Shown one piece after another: positions 9,687-12,334 of a stretch of DNA of 12,334 nucleotides. Position 1 is the stretch's first letter; each line of letters starts with the position of its first letter. The translations under genes were made by a program, and so were the position numbers. The notes below the pieces were generated by a model. It was not told the DNA's origin. It made no database searches and saw only the letters and a program-made list of their open reading frames with translations. The stretch is from Neocallimastix lanati (nom. inval.) (lineage: Eukaryota; Neocallimastigomycota; Neocallimastigomycetes; Neocallimastigales; Neocallimastigaceae), in assembly GCA_016946835.1 (NCBI GenBank), contig JACVTC010000261.1, forward strand, positions 64,001 to 76,334, given 5' to 3'.

Positions 9687-9690
<4 letters not shown>
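8790..9690. repeat. Diverged direct duplication, copy B
   Basis: Second copy of the block series described for copy A, in the same orientation. Its T-rich middle (8928-9230) is expanded by poly-T and TTTTGATTT-type repeats. No open frame survives in either copy, and I see no terminal inverted repeats or polymerase motifs, so the origin (old transposon, decayed gene or plain duplication) cannot be decided. Confidence 0.58.
8928..9230. repeat. Poly-T tracts and TTTTGATTTTAATT-type degenerate repeat
   Basis: T28 at 8928-8955, further T-runs to 8978 and a T18 run at 9063-9080. From 8993 to 9195 a degenerate unit GATTTTAATT(G/T)(G/T)TTTT recurs many times. Very strong strand asymmetry (almost no A) is visible throughout. 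Confidence 0.7.
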
Positions 9691-9691
<1 letters not shown>

Positions 9692-9732
<41 letters not shown>

Positions 9733-9765
9733 TATTATTATTATCATTACTATTATTATTATTTT
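9692..9765. repeat. T39 homopolymer followed by (ATT)n
   Basis: An uninterrupted run of 39 T at 9692-9730 passes into ATT triplets with single C interruptions (ATC, ACT). It directly follows duplication copy B. Homopolymer length here may be inexact in an assembly. Confidence 0.75.
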
Positions 9766-10805
9766 TATTTTGTAAATTGAAAAAAAATTATTAAGCTATA
9801 AATTATATTAAAAAAATAAAAATAAATAAAAATTAAAATCGAATATAATAATTATTAAAAAAATAATAAAATAAAATAAAAATATTAATATTTGTAATGA
9901 AAATTATTAAAAATATTATTTTTTATATTTAATAAAAAATTTAACAAAGAATAATCAGCATATACAATATTTGAATTCTTATTTAATGTGTTTATAATTT
10001 TTTTTAGTTTATTATATTTCTTTTAATTTAAAAATGTTATCTCAACAATTATTAATAGTAATTTTTAATTAATTTATAATAATTTTTACTTAATATATAT
10101 ATAATATTAAAACTACCTATGTAATTTTTTATTTTTTTTTTTTTGTTCAATTTTATTATTATTATTATTTTATTTAATAAGTATTTCAAATTTTTATATT
10201 TCAATGAATTATTTAATTTATGTAAATTTTGATTTCAATTTTAATTTAACATTATATTATACTATCCAAAAATTTATTTTTAAAAATTACACCCAATTAA
10301 ATTTATTAATCTCTATCTATTTATTATTTTCTTTAATTATTAAAAAAAATTATCTCTATATTATTTTTTTTATGATTGTTTAATTGCTAATTAGATTCTA
10401 TTTATTTTATTTTATATTTTTATCACATTTTTTGATTAACATTAAATATTAATATATATATTTAATTTTTTTATGTATTGTTATTTCTAATCTAAATTTA
10501 TTAAAATTTTCAATATTTTAAAATATTTAAATCTAATTTAAAGGAATGTATAATAATTTTATTTTTCACAAATATATTAATATATATTATTTTGATTTAA
10601 TTTATATATTTTTTAAATATGAAAATATCCAATTCATTTTAATAATATTAAATCAGAATATTATATATTTCATTATATTTTATTAAAAATGAAAAACATA
10701 TGCAAAAATTATCTATTTAATTATTTAGAATAGTTTAATTAATTAAATAAATTAATTTACTTATTGATAATTGTTAAAAGCTATAAAGGTCTAAAAGTTT
10801 TTAAA

Positions 10806-11632
10806 TTATAATAAGCATTTACCGAATTGTTTTTGACAACCATTATTACAATAGCTACTACTGCTACCGCAATACCCGTGCTTACTGCAACAGTAGTCTT
10901 TCGAACAAATATAAATAGCATCGGTGAATTCACCACATCTATCAGTCGATTTTATAGTTGGTTTACTTGATGTTTTAGACTTTGTACTTGTTTTGTTTAT
11001 TTTAGTAGTAGATATTTTAGTAGTTTTCTTTGTTGTAAAAGATGTAGGTGATTCTGTAAGGGTAATAATAGTAGATTTAGTATCTACATAATTACCACCA
11101 GTTATTTTATCCCATTTTAAATTTGAATAGTTGCGGGGATTTTTACATTTGTATATTCTTGGATAATCCGTATAATAAACACATAACTTGTTATCATGTT
11201 TATCTTTATAGTAAGAATTATCTTTATTGAATATATAAATTGCGTCGGCATAAGAATCACCATATTTAAATTTATATTTTGCACTAGAACATTTAACAAG
11301 GTTCATATAATAATACTCATCGTAATCTATTTCAGAGCTAACGCTTAAACAGTAATCTGTTAATGATCCAGTGGAACCGTTAGTTCCGTTTGATAAATAC
11401 ATAAATGATGGTTTATTTAAAGAAGTTACAAACCAAGTGTAATATTTATTTTTTTCATTTAATTTGAATTTTGTATTTTTTTCAAGTTTTGGAACACCTA
11501 AATAATACTTTGAACTATCAGATACAGTTCCCTTATACTTTATAGCAGTATAGGTAGTTTTAGTATAAGTTGTTGTTATTGATGGTTTTGGTTTAGTAGT
11601 AGTTGTTTTTGTAGTTGTTGTAGTTAAAATTG

Positions 11633-11665
<33 letters not shown>

Positions 11666-11727
11666 AAGAAGAAGTAGTAGTAGTTGTAGTAGTTGTACTT
11701 GTGGTAGTAGTAGTAGTGGTGGTAGTG

Positions 11728-11771
<44 letters not shown>

Positions 11772-12242
11772 TTTTGGAAGAAGAGCTTTAATTGGTGGAT
11801 AGAAATATGTATATTTTTCTTCAGTACCTATTGTTAAATGAATATTATCCTCACTGTCTTCATCATTCATTCTGAAAATACCAAGAGTAAAGACGTCTTC
11901 TGTTTTTGATTTAACACCCATACTAAATAAAACTTTGTCTTTACTGTATATATTTAATAACCCATCATTACTTAATTCAGCATAGCTAATTTTTTCCTCT
12001 TCATTTTTATATATAGTAATAACGTCGTTAAATTTATTTGAATGCTTAACCCAAAGAAGTCTATGATCCTCTAATTGTAAAGAACGAAGATCATAATAAT
12101 CTCTTATTTTTTCTCCAGGGAATATACGATTATACCCATTTACATCGTTAGATTTTAATCCCATAATGTATTTACTTCTTGGAACTTCATTACAAGACTC
12201 ATATGCAACAATTTTTGGTTCTGGAATAAATAATATAACCAT
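10806..12242 (-). CDS. Multidomain secreted-type protein: N-terminal domain, poly-Thr linker, beta-trefoil, Ser/Thr linker, CBM18; 5' part disrupted or missing
   Basis: 478 codons from the ATG at 12242 to the TAA at 10806-10808. Residues ~20-155 form an unrecognised domain. The parts IFPGEKI, LLWV, and ELSNDGLLNIYSKDKVLFS vaguely recall bulb-type lectin repeats (weak). Residues 158-~233 are a Thr-rich linker with 24 consecutive Thr (158-181). Residues ~235-381 are a beta-trefoil-like domain with YCLSV...LVKC and KLCVYY...YKC...LKWDK sub-repeats. A Thr/Ser/Lys linker at 384-434 is followed by a CBM18 at 436-476 with all eight cysteines (436, 446, 451, 452, 458, 465, 469, 476). The expected role is extracellular glycan/chitin binding; no catalytic motif is visible. 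The ATG is doubtful: a TAA lies directly before it, there is no signal peptide, and a protein-like frame in another phase continues upstream. Confidence 0.82.
11580..11771 (-). repeat. Thr-codon trinucleotide repeat (ACT/ACC/ACA)
   Basis: In-frame triplet repeat inside the minus-strand gene, encoding the linker between its N-terminal and beta-trefoil domains. Residues 158-181 are all Thr, mostly ACT with ACC runs and one ACA. Three Ser codons (TCT) lie at 191-193, followed by more Thr. Codon mixing suggests selection for Thr rather than pure slippage. Such linkers are typically O-glycosylated. Confidence 0.85.
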
Positions 12243-12334
12243 TTAATTCCTTGGTTGGCCACATATGCCAAAGGTAATTTGGAACCTCAGTATCAATTCT
12301 TTTTTCTAATTTTTGAATTTGAACATTGGTACTT
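12199..12334 (-). pseudogene. Upstream coding frame of the CBM18 gene, out of phase with the main frame
   Basis: Reading leftward from the right edge (codons from 12333), the frame is open for 44 codons to a TGA at 12199-12201. It reads protein-like sequence with mixed composition (for example VQIQKLEKRID and VPNYLWHMWPTKEL), unlike low-complexity DNA. It overlaps the main frame of the CBM18 gene in 12199-12242, where both are open, and differs from it by one base. A single-base indel in this overlap would make one continuous protein running off the window. So the gene is either frameshifted (real mutation or assembly error) or spliced here. No consensus GT-AG intron with the right phase is obvious. 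Confidence 0.6.

Larger units (their letters stand above)
6582..10805. other. Long non-coding AT-rich region between convergent genes
   Basis: About 4.2 kb with no credible protein or RNA gene on either strand. The longest apparent frame (7801-8046) is a Phe/Ile/Leu translation of T-rich DNA. The plus strand is A-rich up to about 7800 and predominantly T-rich after about 8900, with local switches. Contents: an AAAAAG run (6752-6780), a (TTA)n run (7160-7195), a 39-bp minisatellite (7199-7390), a diverged direct duplication (7690-8460 and 8790-9690) and poly-T tracts (8928-8978, 9063-9080, 9692-9730). The region lies between the 3' ends of the lectin frame and the minus-strand CBM18 gene, so both terminators and poly(A) sites should fall in it. 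Confidence 0.8.

Noticed and set aside
12199-12300. GT-AG intron to explain the phase change in the minus-strand gene
   Set aside because: The only phase-matching pair seen (GTTCCA to ATGAG) is non-consensus and would delete the protein-like stretch itself. A one-base indel is simpler, although not proven.

Overview
This window looks like genomic DNA from an extremely AT-rich fungus, most likely an anaerobic gut fungus (Neocallimastigomycota). The reasons are: intergenic DNA made almost only of A and T with many microsatellites; secreted proteins built from chitin-binding (CBM18) modules, beta-trefoil lectin-like modules and long Thr/Ser or Asn linkers; and CBM18 endings of the GCQ-x-x-FG-x-C type common in that phylum. 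Dictyostelids also have AAT-rich DNA, but CBM18-tailed secreted enzymes fit them poorly. This assignment is an inference.

Layout. (1) 1-1545, plus strand: the 3' part of a gene open through the left edge, encoding an unrecognised protein with a lysine-rich, strongly amphipathic C-terminus. (2) 1546-2970: AT-only spacer with degenerate tandem repeats. (3) 2971-4878, plus: a secreted subtilisin-like (S8) protease with an intact catalytic triad and a C-terminal CBM18. (4) 4879-5450: an (AAT)n microsatellite and related repeats. (5) 5451-6581, plus: a Ser/Thr-rich linker followed by two beta-trefoil (ricin-B/CBM13-like) lectin domains, with no start codon or signal peptide. It is best explained as a 3' exon, possibly of the protease gene, or as the remnant of a broken gene. 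(6) 6582-10805: more than 4 kb with no credible gene, holding a 39-bp minisatellite, long poly-T tracts and a diverged direct duplication. (7) 10806 to the right edge, minus: a multidomain secreted-type protein (uncharacterised N-terminal domain, poly-Thr linker, beta-trefoil, Ser/Thr linker, CBM18). Its reading frame appears broken near 12199-12242, because a clearly protein-like frame continues beyond the first ATG in another frame.

The common theme is extracellular glycan-targeted protein: both well-resolved genes end in CBM18, and beta-trefoil modules occur in both transcription units. The most interesting possibility is that 2971-6581 is one transcription unit encoding a protease-CBM18-linker-double-lectin protein, with an AAT-microsatellite intron in the linker. 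Splice sites compatible in phase are visible, but only transcript data can decide.
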